In this document: positions 1 to 8,035 of the stretch, piece by piece | Layout: each line of letters starts with the position of its first letter | Position numbering within the stretch: the stretch's first letter is position 1 | NCBI RefSeq assembly: GCF_026625985.1 | Contig: NZ_CP113116.1 | Span: forward strand, 4,650,001 to 4,714,000 | DNA: 64,000 nucleotides | Direction of reading: 5' to 3' | Source: Mycobacterium sp. Aquia_213 | GTDB lineage: Bacteria > Actinomycetota > Actinomycetes > Mycobacteriales > Mycobacteriaceae | Notes under the pieces: model-generated | What the model saw: the letters and a program-made list of their open reading frames with translations, nothing else | The model's database searches: none | Told to the model about the DNA's origin: nothing | Made by a program: the position numbers and the translations under genes

Positions 1-381
1 GTGATCGACGAGCCCCTCGACTCCCTCGCACCGTTCGCACACCTGGCGGAGCTGACCATGATGCAGGCCGACGGGCCCGGACTGATGCTGAACCGGGCGC
101 GGCATGAATTGCTGCTGGGGGCGGTGCGCGATCCCGGGCTCGCCGAGACGTCGCAGACCTTCGTCGCCCGGATCAACGCGATGGCCCACGAGGCGATCGC
201 CCACCTACAGCCGGGCACCGACGATCCCGAACTGCTCGACGCGCAGACGACGGCCGTCACCACGTTCATCGCGGGCGTTTTCACCCGGCTTGCCGGCGGA
301 GACCGCACGATCAGCAACGCCGAGCAACTCACTCGGCTGCTGGAGGCCGTCGCCACCGCGGTCTCGCTGCAGCGGGCATGA
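1..381 (+). CDS. TetR-type regulator, C-terminal fragment cut by the window edge
   Basis: An open frame runs from the first base to a TGA at 379-381, so the true start lies upstream of the window. The 126 visible residues are alpha-helical in character, with alternating leucine/alanine helices and no helix-turn-helix. That fits the ligand-binding and dimerisation domain of a TetR/AcrR-family repressor whose DNA-binding N-terminus is missing here. The GTG at base 1 is probably internal. The family call rests on helix pattern and length, not on a diagnostic motif. The regulated genes cannot be inferred because the upstream side is absent. Confidence 0.45.
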   Translation: MIDEPLDSLAPFAHLAELTMMQADGPGLMLNRARHELLLGAVRDPGLAETSQTFVARINAMAHEAIAHLQPGTDDPELLDAQTTAVTTFIAGVFTRLAGGDRTISNAEQLTRLLEAVATAVSLQRA

Positions 382-455
382 GCATCGCGGCGAAAACCCC
401 CATGCAGTCGCCTGACAAGCCCTAACGTTATCGCTGACGTTCCACGGAGGATTGG

Positions 456-692
456 ATGAACATGAAGCGACTACTCGCCGCCGGTGTGCTGGCTTTCGCG
501 GGAATGCTGACCGCCGGACTGGGCATCAGCAACGCCGACACGATTCAGACCGAGGGCAACTACCCGACTCGGCAGGCCTGTCAGGATGCCGGCCCTGGGG
601 TGAAGGCCACGACACCTGGGGGCTGGAACAACTTCTGGTGCGTGCCGGACCGTAACGTCAACGGGAACTGGAAGCTGGTTTTGAGCAACTAG
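456..692 (+). CDS. small secreted protein, 78 aa
   Basis: This short protein opens with a classical Sec signal peptide: MNMKR, a hydrophobic stretch of about 18 residues, then an Ala-Asp junction near residue 27. The mature part of about 50 residues has two cysteines and several tryptophans (GGWNNFWC), and ends in NWKLVLSN. GGAGG at 446-450 is a good ribosome binding site 5 bases before the chosen ATG; an ATG at 462 (spacing 11) is equally possible. It resembles the many small exported proteins of mycobacteria with one probable disulfide. No function is recognised. Its stop codon overlaps the stop of the convergent dehydrogenase gene in a shared CTAG. Confidence 0.7.
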   Translation: MNMKRLLAAGVLAFAGMLTAGLGISNADTIQTEGNYPTRQACQDAGPGVKATTPGGWNNFWCVPDRNVNGNWKLVLSN

Positions 693-1555
693 TACGTGTA
701 GAAACCCTCACCGGTCTTGATGCCGAGCTTGCCGGCGTCGACGTAGGACTGCAGCAGGTCGCGCACGTTCTGCGGCAGGTGCGGAAACTCTGTCGCGTAG
801 TGGTTCTCGATGTCGAGCACGACGTCCAGGCCGACCATGTCCATCATCTGGAACGGCCCCGCCGGCACACGCCAGTTGATCTTGAACATCCCGTCGATAT
901 CTTCGGGGCGCGCGACACCCTCGGCAACCACGGCCAGCGATTCGCGTTTGATGGCCGCCCAGATGCGATTGAAGATGAAGCCCGTGCATTCCTTGCGCGC
1001 TTCAAAGGGATGTACACCGAATTCGGGCAGCACGGTCAGCAGCGTGTCGAGCAGGCCGCGATCGGTCTGACCGTCCGACATCAGGTCGATCGCGCTGATC
1101 TCCGGTGGCATGTAGAAGTGCGTGTTGCACAAACGTGTTTTGTCGTGCACGTTTTCGGCCATCAGCCGCGATGGGATGGACGACGAGTTGGTGCCGAAGA
1201 TGGTGTCCGGTGGCGCGGCTTGGTCGATCTCGCCCCACAACGGAATCTTGATCTCGAGCTTCTCCGGGACGGACTCGACAGCCAGCCAGGCGTTGTCCAA
1301 CGCCTCGTCGAGCGACCCGGTGGCGGTGACGACGCCTACTTCGCCAAAACCTCGGTCGGCCACCAGCTTCGGTAGCGTCTGGGCCACATACTGCGTCGCT
1401 TCGTCGCGTTGCTCTGCGCGCCGCGCGTGGATTCGCACGGTTCCGCCTCGGGTGGCGAACATCAGGGCGATACGACGGCCCAAGGTGCCCGCCCCGATCA
1501 CCGCGACGGGGCGGTTTTGGATGTCTTCGAATGCGTACGTGTAGGTACCAGTCAC
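689..1555 (-). CDS. 3-hydroxyacyl-CoA dehydrogenase family protein
   Basis: This 288-aa single-module enzyme has a Rossmann dinucleotide site near the N-terminus (VAVIGAGTLG, residues about 17-26), a catalytic-type histidine in the segment THFYMPPEI, and the C-terminal helical domain usual for 3-hydroxyacyl-CoA dehydrogenases (GLDVVLDIENHYA, then GIKTGEGFYTY at the end). The family oxidises L-3-hydroxyacyl-CoA with NAD+ in beta-oxidation or, in the PaaH/Hbd branch, handles short-chain acyl-CoA. The usual HFFNP motif is altered to HFYMPP, so the substrate may differ, and a related hydroxyacid dehydrogenase is possible. The start is GTG. No obvious operon partner is present. Confidence 0.8.
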   Translation of the reverse strand: MTGTYTYAFEDIQNRPVAVIGAGTLGRRIALMFATRGGTVRIHARRAEQRDEATQYVAQTLPKLVADRGFGEVGVVTATGSLDEALDNAWLAVESVPEKLEIKIPLWGEIDQAAPPDTIFGTNSSSIPSRLMAENVHDKTRLCNTHFYMPPEISAIDLMSDGQTDRGLLDTLLTVLPEFGVHPFEARKECTGFIFNRIWAAIKRESLAVVAEGVARPEDIDGMFKINWRVPAGPFQMMDMVGLDVVLDIENHYATEFPHLPQNVRDLLQSYVDAGKLGIKTGEGFYTY

Positions 1556-1826
1556 ATACGCATGCTAAGTCCGCGGCCGCGTGCCAGGATCCGTCGCTGA
1601 TCGACAAAGATTCGCGGAACGTTGTCTCTGACCGACAAGAGCACCGCCTGGCGTGGCGCGGCCTGCGTTGTGGCCCGCTGTGGCCACGGAAACTTTCGGG
1701 TGTCTTTTTGCCCGCCTCTGAGCGACAATCGGTGCGTTTCAGGATTGCCGAAATAACTTGCACCACAGCAGTTTCAGGAGTCACAAGGCGGGGTTTTTTG
1801 TCGGTGGGTGGGTTTAGTTTCGGGGT

Positions 1827-3203
1827 ATGAGTTCCGGTGTCATCGCAGACGGGGAGGTTGCTACGGCGGTCTTCGATGCCCTGGATGAGGCGCTGGAGGC
1901 CGCGCTGGGGTTGGATGCGGCGATGCTGTGCAGCCGGGAGCGGCTGGCATTGTTGCGGCGCTACGAGCGGGCGCGGCGGCGCCTGGACGCTGGTGAACAT
2001 CAGCTGATCAATCAGCTGGCGCAGGAGGCCACCCCGCAGGAACTGGGGGGCAGGCTGTCGCATGCGATCGCCGATGCGACATTGATCAGCCGCGCCGAGG
2101 CCGGCCGGCGGGTGCGCGACGCTGCTGATCTGGGTGCGCGGCGCGCGTTGACGGGGGAACCGTTGGCGCCGGTGCTTTCGGCGACCGCCGCGGCGCAGCG
2201 GGCGGGGAAGCTGGGCCGAGAGCATGTGGCGGTGATTCGGCGCGTCTACCACCAATTACCGGGCTGGATCGACGTCGATACCCGCGCGCACGCCGAGGCC
2301 GACCTGGCGCGGCTGGCCACCCAGTACCGGCCCGATCAACTCGCTGGCTTCGCCGAGCACCTGGCCGATTGCCTCAACCCCGACGGTTCGTTTAGCGACG
2401 ACGACCGCGCACATCGCCGCGGGTTGGTGTTAGGCAATCAGCAGGCCGACGGCATGTCCGCCTTGACCGGCTGGCTCACCCCCGAGGCCCGCGCCACCCT
2501 GGAGGCCGTGTTGGCCAAACTCGCCGCGCCGGGCATGTGCAACCCCGACGACGAAACTCCCTGCACCGACGGCACACCCAGCCAAGACGCCATCGACCAC
2601 GACCCCCGCAACGCGGCCCAACGCAACCACGACGGCCTCAACGCCGCCCTACGCGCGGTGCTGGCCTCCGGAAACCTCGGTCAACACAATGGCTTACCGG
2701 CCTCGATCATCGTGTCCACCACCCTGGCCGAACTCGAGACCGCCGCCGGGAACGGCCTTACCGGCGGGGGCACCCGGTTGCCGATCAGCGACGTGATCCG
2801 GCTGGCCCGCCACGCCCATCACTACCTGGCCGTGTTCGACAACGGCAAGGCCGTGGCGCTGCAGCACGCCAAACGCCTGGCCTCACCCGGACAACGAATC
2901 GTCTTGTACGCCAAAGACCGTGGCTGCTCAGCACCCGGCTGCACCGTGCCCGGCTACCTCTGCGAAGTCCACCACATCACCGACTACGCCACCTGCCACA
3001 CCACCGACATCGACAACCTCACCCTGGCCTGCGGCACCCACCACCGACTGCTGCAACCCCGCGGCTGGACCACCCGCAAGCGCGCCAACGGCGACACCCA
3101 ATGGATCCCCCCACCCCACTTAGACCACGACCAACCCCGGGTCAACATCTTCCACCACCCAGAGAAGCTGTTACTCGATGGAGACGACGACGAGGCGGCA
3201 TAA
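1827..3203 (+). CDS. DUF222 / HNH endonuclease domain protein (13E12 repeat family)
   Basis: This 458-aa protein has the architecture of the mycobacterial 13E12 family: a long alpha-helical DUF222 region (residues about 30-330) followed by an HNH nuclease fold near residues 370-415. The HNH part shows CSAPGC, CEVHHITDY, then a DNLTLACGTHH block supplying the metal-binding and catalytic histidines. The tail is polar and acidic (DGDDDEAA). Members are multicopy in mycobacteria, behave like selfish or phage-associated sequences, and in M. tuberculosis copies serve as integration sites for the phiRv1 prophage. The biochemical role is unproven. Leaderless or weak-SD translation from ATG 1827 follows a T-rich leader. 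It stands alone between unrelated genes, consistent with a mobile origin, but no flanking repeats were found by eye. Confidence 0.85.
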   Translation: MSSGVIADGEVATAVFDALDEALEAALGLDAAMLCSRERLALLRRYERARRRLDAGEHQLINQLAQEATPQELGGRLSHAIADATLISRAEAGRRVRDAADLGARRALTGEPLAPVLSATAAAQRAGKLGREHVAVIRRVYHQLPGWIDVDTRAHAEADLARLATQYRPDQLAGFAEHLADCLNPDGSFSDDDRAHRRGLVLGNQQADGMSALTGWLTPEARATLEAVLAKLAAPGMCNPDDETPCTDGTPSQDAIDHDPRNAAQRNHDGLNAALRAVLASGNLGQHNGLPASIIVSTTLAELETAAGNGLTGGGTRLPISDVIRLARHAHHYLAVFDNGKAVALQHAKRLASPGQRIVLYAKDRGCSAPGCTVPGYLCEVHHITDYATCHTTDIDNLTLACGTHHRLLQPRGWTTRKRANGDTQWIPPPHLDHDQPRVNIFHHPEKLLLDGDDDEAA

Positions 3204-3225
3204 AGTGCGCGCCCCAATCACCCAC

Positions 3226-3471
3226 TTACCGGCAATGCACCATTAGATTTTCGCAATACATTCCGACGCCGCCCCAGTCCTGTTTTCGACCGCCTTCATC
3301 GCCGGGATCGGCAAACAATGCCGGAGTATTCGTCAGGAGGAAATCGACTATCCCGGGCGTCGGGATACCAAAGCCGTCTGGGTCCGCGTGAGCTATACCG
3401 GTGCTGATTCCGAAAGCCGTGACGCTCATCGCCCCGACAAGCAGCGCCCGAGCGCACATACGACGCTTCAT
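3226..3471 (-). CDS. small secreted protein, 81 aa
   Basis: Translation from ATG 3471 gives a Sec signal peptide (MKRRMCARALL, then a hydrophobic core ending in AHA-DPDG) and a mature peptide of about 55 residues with two cysteines close to the C-terminus (YCENLMVHC). GGGAGG lies about 8 bases upstream of this ATG, which decides it over the longer frame starting at 3522. The DPDGFGIPTPG motif after the cleavage site is typical of small exported mycobacterial proteins of unknown role. No domain is recognised. It is convergent with the HNH gene and divergent from the porin-like gene. Confidence 0.7.
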   Translation of the reverse strand: MKRRMCARALLVGAMSVTAFGISTGIAHADPDGFGIPTPGIVDFLLTNTPALFADPGDEGGRKQDWGGVGMYCENLMVHCR

Positions 3472-3646
3472 ATCGTCGCCCTCCCAACGGCCTGGCAAAC
3501 ACACTGAGTGTAGAAACATCAATTCTACGGGTCAGCATGTCCGGTCTGCCCAGCATTTCGCAGTCATAGCTCATCGCAATTACGACTGCATAACAACTGC
3601 AGTTCATCGGCGAGGGATCCCGTACCTCGAATAACACTTCCGTACC

Positions 3647-4354
3647 GTGGCGCGCGTGGGGCCGATAGCCGTGGTCTTTCGCCGCGCCGCGGTCATCGCG
3701 GTTTGCCTGGTCACGTTGGTGACCACGGCACCTCCAACAGCCGCTGATCCCGACCCCGATCCCGATTCGGCACCTGCCGCTGCCGTGGTGGCGCCGGTCG
3801 AAGGCCAGGTACCCTCGGCCGATCCGGTCACCTACGAAACTCCTGACGGCTGGACCCTGGCCCTTGGGGCGAAGGACGAGTCGCAAGTTCCCGTGCCGCC
3901 GCTGACCACCGCGGTCTCGTCTCGCGAATACCTTTCCCGCGGAACATTCGTCGCTTCGCTGGACGGACCGGAACCGCCTCGCGGCGTCCTCGAAGTGGGT
4001 TTCGAGATCGGCTGCGGAATCGACATGAGCACGTCCAACGGCGTCACGATGGCGGGCAGCGCCGGTATCAACCCGGGCGTCGGCTTCCCGTTGGCCGGTG
4101 GTTTCATCCCGCTGGTTACCGTGCCGCTGAACGGCGTCATCACTGTCGGGCTCAAACCCGGCATCGTGGTCGTGGTGCCGGTGGTGAGAAAAGAGTTCAG
4201 GGGTCCACACCCGCGGGTAATCATCACGGGCTTCCACGTCAAGATCGACGGATGCGTGGGTCAGTCGTTTATCCGGTCGTTCGCGACCCTGACTCAGGTC
4301 ACCGACGAATCTGATGTCGTGCTCTCGTATGTCGGTGTCACCAAAGCTGTTTGA
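3647..4354 (+). CDS. MspA-family porin-like protein
   Basis: This 235-aa exported protein has an N-terminal signal segment (residues about 8-33, ending in PTAADPD), a proline/alanine linker, then a beta-strand-rich domain that matches the MspA porin family. That domain has a D-G-W-T-L type opening, the SREYLSRGTFVASLDG segment, GVLEVGFEIGCGI, a hydrophobic alternating strand around ITVGLKPGIVVVVPV, and a terminal strand with FIRSFATL. MspA proteins form octameric outer-membrane channels for small hydrophilic solutes. The mature part is near the family length of about 185 residues. It contains two cysteines (in GCGI and DGC), unusual for MspA itself, which might form a disulfide. The start codon is GTG. 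Whether it forms a pore is inferred from family membership. Confidence 0.75.
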   Translation: MARVGPIAVVFRRAAVIAVCLVTLVTTAPPTAADPDPDPDSAPAAAVVAPVEGQVPSADPVTYETPDGWTLALGAKDESQVPVPPLTTAVSSREYLSRGTFVASLDGPEPPRGVLEVGFEIGCGIDMSTSNGVTMAGSAGINPGVGFPLAGGFIPLVTVPLNGVITVGLKPGIVVVVPVVRKEFRGPHPRVIITGFHVKIDGCVGQSFIRSFATLTQVTDESDVVLSYVGVTKAV

Positions 4355-4380
4355 GCAACTTCGCGACGAACGACGGCGCG

Positions 4381-5145
4381 CTACAGCAGCGTGATCTGTT
4401 CGGGCTCCGGCTCGGCCGGCTCGAGCAGCTGGGGCCCGTTATTGCGAATGCTGTTCACCAACCTCGACACCTCGCGCAGCTCGATGCCACGCACATCCGG
4501 CACATGCGCCAGCAGCTCGGCGTCCAGCGGGGCGTCGGGATTCAACCAGGTGTCCCAGTCGCGTTCGGCCAGGATCAACGGCATCCGGTCGTGGACCCCG
4601 GCCAGCTCACCAACGGCGTCCGTCGTGATGATTGTGCAGCTCAACAGTGGGTCTGCCGCTTTGCCGGGTTTCCAGACCGACCACAGGCCGGCCATGAACA
4701 GCGGCTCGCCGTCGTCGCGGTGCATGAAGAACGGCGTCTTGGCGGTCTTCTTGCCCGCGGCATTGTCGGGATTGGGCCGCCATTCGTACCAGCCGTCCAT
4801 CGGCACCAGGCAGCGCTTGCTCTTGGCCGAACCGCGGAAAGCCGGCGACGTGGCCACCTTGTCGGCCCGGGCGTTGATCAGTAGCGGCCCCTTGGAATCC
4901 GGGCCGCCGTCGGGTCCGGCCTTGACCCACGGCGGAACGAGTCCCCAGCGCATCAGCCGCACCCGGCGAGTCGGCTCGTCGTCGGGCTCGCTGTGGCGGG
5001 ACACCACCGTCGCGACCGTGGTCGTGGGAGCCACGTTGTAGTTGGGCTCCGCCGCGCGCTCCGAAGTACCGGTAGCTTCGTCGATCGCCTTGATCTTCTC
5101 GGCCAGCAGGGCCGGATCCGTCGTGACCGCAAACCGTCCACACAT
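4381..5145 (-). CDS. SRAP-domain abasic-site protein (YedK/HMCES family)
   Basis: The 254-aa protein beginning MCGRF has the SRAP signature. Cys2 becomes the N-terminal nucleophile after Met removal and forms a thiazolidine crosslink with abasic sites in single-stranded DNA. Supporting residues are N35-Y-N-V-A-P40, the DGWYEW motif with Glu121, and HDRMP with His185. The ORF extends upstream to 5247, but only ATG 5145 places Cys at position 2, which the chemistry requires. It corresponds to Rv3226c of M. tuberculosis and is divergent from aroA with a 54-bp shared promoter region. The role is protection of replication forks at abasic lesions. Confidence 0.93.
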   Translation of the reverse strand: MCGRFAVTTDPALLAEKIKAIDEATGTSERAAEPNYNVAPTTTVATVVSRHSEPDDEPTRRVRLMRWGLVPPWVKAGPDGGPDSKGPLLINARADKVATSPAFRGSAKSKRCLVPMDGWYEWRPNPDNAAGKKTAKTPFFMHRDDGEPLFMAGLWSVWKPGKAADPLLSCTIITTDAVGELAGVHDRMPLILAERDWDTWLNPDAPLDAELLAHVPDVRGIELREVSRLVNSIRNNGPQLLEPAEPEPEQITLL

Positions 5146-5199
5146 GACTTCCATGGTGCCCGGTACCCACGGCACCCGCCGACACGGCAGGATGAAGCC

Positions 5200-6498
5200 G
5201 TGAGCATCGACCCCTGGACGGCCCCGATCGCGCCGGCACCGGTGCACGCGACGGTGACCGTACCGGGCTCGAAATCACAGACCAACCGGGCACTGGTGCT
5301 CGCGGGACTATCGAGCGCGCAGGGCCAGAGCGCCTCGACCATCGGCGGCGCGCTGCGCAGCCGCGACACCGACCTGATGATCGGCGCATTGACCACGCTG
5401 GGACTGCGGGTGGCGGGGGACGGTACCGAACTGACGGTCAGCGGCCGACTCGACCCCGGCCCCGGCGCGCGCGTGGACTGCGGCCTGGCCGGCACGGTGT
5501 TGCGATTCGTTCCGCCGCTGGCGGCGCTGGCCAACGCGGCGGTGGAATTCGATGGCGACGAACAGGCCCGGGTCCGGCCGATCGCGCCGTTGCTGCACGC
5601 GCTGGACGACCTGGGCGTCCCGATCGAGGGAACCGGTCTGCCGTTCCGGGTACTGGGCAGCGGATCGGTCGCCGGCGGCACCGTGGCAATCGACGCTTCG
5701 GCGTCATCGCAATTCGTGTCCGGCCTGTTGCTCTGCGGTGCGTCGTTCAGCAACGGCCTGACCGTGCAGCACACCGGCGCGTCGCTACCCTCGGCGCCGC
5801 ACATCGCGATGACCACCGTGATGTTGCGGCAAGGCGGGATCGACATTGACGATTCGGTGCCCAACCGCTGGCACGTGCGCCCGGGCATCGTCGCGGCGCG
5901 GCACTGGGATGTCGAACCTGACCTCACGAACGCCGTTGCGTTCCTGTCGGCGGCCGTGGTCACCGGCGGCAGCGTACGCATCACCGGATGGCCGTCGACC
6001 AGCGTGCAACCCGCCGACGATATCTTCGATGTCCTGGGCAAGCTGAATACTGTTGTCACCCAGACTGATTCATATCTCGAAGTGCGAGGCTCGGCCGGTT
6101 ACGACGGCTTCGACGTCGACCTGCGCGCGGTCGGCGAACTGACACCGTCGGTCGCCGCGGTGGCGGCGCTGGCAACCCCGGGGTCGGTGTCACGACTTTC
6201 CGGGGTCGCTCATTTGCGGGGCCACGAGACCGACCGGCTCGCCGCGCTGAGCACCGAGATCAACCGGCTGGGGGGCAACTGCCAGGAGACCGCCGATGGC
6301 CTGGTGATCACCTCGACGCCACTGCATTCCGGCATCTGGCGCGCGTACGCCGATCACCGGATGGCGATGGCCGGGGCGATCGTCGGGCTCCGCGTACCCG
6401 GCGTCCAGATCGACGACATCGGCGCCACCACCAAGACATTGCCGGAATTCGCCCAGCTGTGGGCGCAAATGCTCGCCGACGGGGAGTCCAGCGTTTGA
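5200..6498 (+). CDS. aroA: 3-phosphoshikimate 1-carboxyvinyltransferase (EPSP synthase)
   Basis: This 432-aa protein transfers the enolpyruvyl group of phosphoenolpyruvate to shikimate-3-phosphate, the sixth step of the shikimate pathway to aromatic amino acids. Recognisable elements are the GSKSQTNRAL segment near residue 20 (shikimate-3-phosphate binding), the LAGTVLRF loop, SSQFVSGLL, and DHRMAMA near the C-terminus. The frame is open far upstream, but the upstream part is the antisense of the SRAP gene. GTG 5200 gives the expected N-terminus (SIDPWTAP) and a length close to the family's. It is followed by rsgA with a 4-base TTGA overlap, so the two are co-translated. Confidence 0.95.
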   Translation: MSIDPWTAPIAPAPVHATVTVPGSKSQTNRALVLAGLSSAQGQSASTIGGALRSRDTDLMIGALTTLGLRVAGDGTELTVSGRLDPGPGARVDCGLAGTVLRFVPPLAALANAAVEFDGDEQARVRPIAPLLHALDDLGVPIEGTGLPFRVLGSGSVAGGTVAIDASASSQFVSGLLLCGASFSNGLTVQHTGASLPSAPHIAMTTVMLRQGGIDIDDSVPNRWHVRPGIVAARHWDVEPDLTNAVAFLSAAVVTGGSVRITGWPSTSVQPADDIFDVLGKLNTVVTQTDSYLEVRGSAGYDGFDVDLRAVGELTPSVAAVAALATPGSVSRLSGVAHLRGHETDRLAALSTEINRLGGNCQETADGLVITSTPLHSGIWRAYADHRMAMAGAIVGLRVPGVQIDDIGATTKTLPEFAQLWAQMLADGESSV

Positions 6499-7487
6499 GG
6501 CCGGGCGACTACGACGAATCCGACGTCAAGGTCCGATCCGGCCGGGGTTCACGACCCCGGACCAAAACCCGTCCCGAGCACGCCGACGCCGAGGCGGCGA
6601 TGGTGTTCAGCGTCGACCGCGGCCGATGGGGATGCGTGCTGGGTGGCCGGCCCGATAACCGGGTCACCGCGATGCGGGCCCGCGAGCTGGGCCGCACCCC
6701 GATCGTGGTCGGCGACGACGTCGATGTGGTGGGCGATTTATCCGGGCGTCCGGACACTTTGGCCCGCATTGTGCGTCGCGGGCCGCGTCGAACTGTGTTG
6801 CGGCGCACCGCCGATGACACCGATTCCACCGAGCGGGTAGTAGTCGCCAACGCCGACCAACTGCTCATCGTGGTGGCACTTGCCGACCCGCCGCCGCGCA
6901 CCGGCCTGGTCGACCGCGCGCTGATCGCCGCCTACACCGGCGGACTGAGACCAATTCTGTGCCTCACCAAGACCGACCTCGCCCCACCCGAACCGTTCGC
7001 CGAACAGTTCGTCGACCTGGATCTGACGATCGTCGCCGCCGGTGTCGACGACCCGCTGCTGGCAGTGGCAGAGTTGCTACCCGGCAAGATCACCGTACTG
7101 CTCGGACATTCCGGTGTCGGCAAGTCGACACTGGTGAATCGCCTTGTGCCCGAGGCGGATCGAGCGGTCGGCGTGGTCACCGACATCGGCAGGGGGCGGC
7201 ACACCTCGACGCAGTCGGTGGCACTCCCCCTGGATCCGACGCGGGTGGGTTCGGGCTGGGTGATCGACACACCGGGCATCCGCTCGTTCGGACTCGCCCA
7301 CATCCGACCCGACGACGTGATAACGGCGTTCTCGGATCTGGCTGAGACGGTGCAGGATTGCCCGCGCGGCTGCGGCCATATGGGACCACCGGCGGATCCG
7401 GAGTGCGCACTCGATACGCTCTCCGGTCCCGCCTTTCGCCGCGTCGAAGCGGCCCGCCGGTTGCTCGCAGCGCTCAGGGAGACTTAG
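6495..7487 (+). CDS. rsgA: ribosome small-subunit-dependent GTPase RsgA
   Basis: This 330-aa protein has an N-terminal OB-fold (residues about 35-105), a circularly permuted GTPase (TKTD at 158-161, the P-loop GHSGVGKST at 204-212, and DTPG after it) and a C-terminal zinc knuckle (CPRGCGHMGPPADPEC). RsgA checks late maturation of the 30S subunit and hydrolyses GTP when bound to it. The start TTG 6495 overlaps the aroA stop, and GGGGAG at 6481-6486 serves as ribosome binding site. The alternative long frame from 6459 would overlap aroA more. Its 3' end overlaps the convergent HxlR gene by 14 bases. It corresponds to Rv3228. Confidence 0.93.
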   Translation: MRPGDYDESDVKVRSGRGSRPRTKTRPEHADAEAAMVFSVDRGRWGCVLGGRPDNRVTAMRARELGRTPIVVGDDVDVVGDLSGRPDTLARIVRRGPRRTVLRRTADDTDSTERVVVANADQLLIVVALADPPPRTGLVDRALIAAYTGGLRPILCLTKTDLAPPEPFAEQFVDLDLTIVAAGVDDPLLAVAELLPGKITVLLGHSGVGKSTLVNRLVPEADRAVGVVTDIGRGRHTSTQSVALPLDPTRVGSGWVIDTPGIRSFGLAHIRPDDVITAFSDLAETVQDCPRGCGHMGPPADPECALDTLSGPAFRRVEAARRLLAALRET

Positions 7488-7947
7488 CCAGCCGCATGCC
7501 GAGCTCGTCGGGCGGCACCAGATGGCCCTCGGTGCAGCGAATTTCGACGCTCGCCTCCGCGCCGCAATCCAGGTGCGTCAGCCGCAGCTTGTGACGGCCC
7601 GGCAGGTGGTGTCGCCCCCACTCGAAGAGGGCCCAGACCACTGGCATGAAGTCGATGCCGGCCTCGGTCAGCACGTACTCCTCGCGGCTGCGCTGGCCGG
7701 GCTCCCGATAGGGCTGGCGTGCCAGTAGCCCGAGGTCAACCAGCTCGGCCAGCCGCGCGGACGTGGCCGCCTTGGTGATGCCGACCCGCCGCGCGAAGTC
7801 GTCGAACCGGGTGGTGCCGTAGTACGCCTCGCGCATGATCAGCATCGCGGACTTGGTGCCGACCACCGCCATCGTCTTCTCGATCGCGCACTGACCGACC
7901 GGGGACCATTTCTCCCGATCCGCCAGGGCGCCCTGCAGAAATGTCAT
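7474..7947 (-). CDS. HxlR-family winged-helix transcriptional regulator
   Basis: This 157-aa protein has the HxlR/MarR-like winged helix: a CAIEKTMAVVG helix with Cys20, KSAMLIMREAYYGTTRFDDFARRVGI, the recognition helix ITKAATSARLAELVDLGLL, and a wing ending in YVLTEAG. A C-terminal extension holds two further cysteines (DCGAE and IRCTEGH), possibly a small metal or redox site. ATG 7947 was chosen because GGGAGG lies 8 bases upstream; GTG 7956 directly abuts that SD. It is divergent from an acetyl-CoA acyltransferase gene across an 88-bp region with an inverted repeat. It therefore probably regulates itself and the thiolase, an inference from layout. Confidence 0.85.
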   Translation of the reverse strand: MTFLQGALADREKWSPVGQCAIEKTMAVVGTKSAMLIMREAYYGTTRFDDFARRVGITKAATSARLAELVDLGLLARQPYREPGQRSREEYVLTEAGIDFMPVVWALFEWGRHHLPGRHKLRLTHLDCGAEASVEIRCTEGHLVPPDELGMRLAKSP

Positions 7948-7976
7948 GTAGATCACCTCCCGTCTGGGTTGATTTT

Positions 7977-8006
7977 AGTATACCTAGGCGTTTTGCTGGG
8001 TATATA
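7977..8006. promoter_or_regulatory. probable HxlR operator between divergent genes
   Basis: The intergenic region holds the inverted repeat TATACC (7979-7984) and GGTATA (7999-8004) in an AT-rich stretch unlike the surrounding DNA. The arms are 14 bases apart, about one and a half helical turns centre to centre, a spacing used by dimeric winged-helix regulators. It lies between the HxlR start (7947) and the thiolase start (8036, with AGGAGGAG at 8025-8032). The role is inferred from position. Confidence 0.45.
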
Positions 8007-8035
8007 AAGCCATACTCAGGACTCAAGGAGGAGCC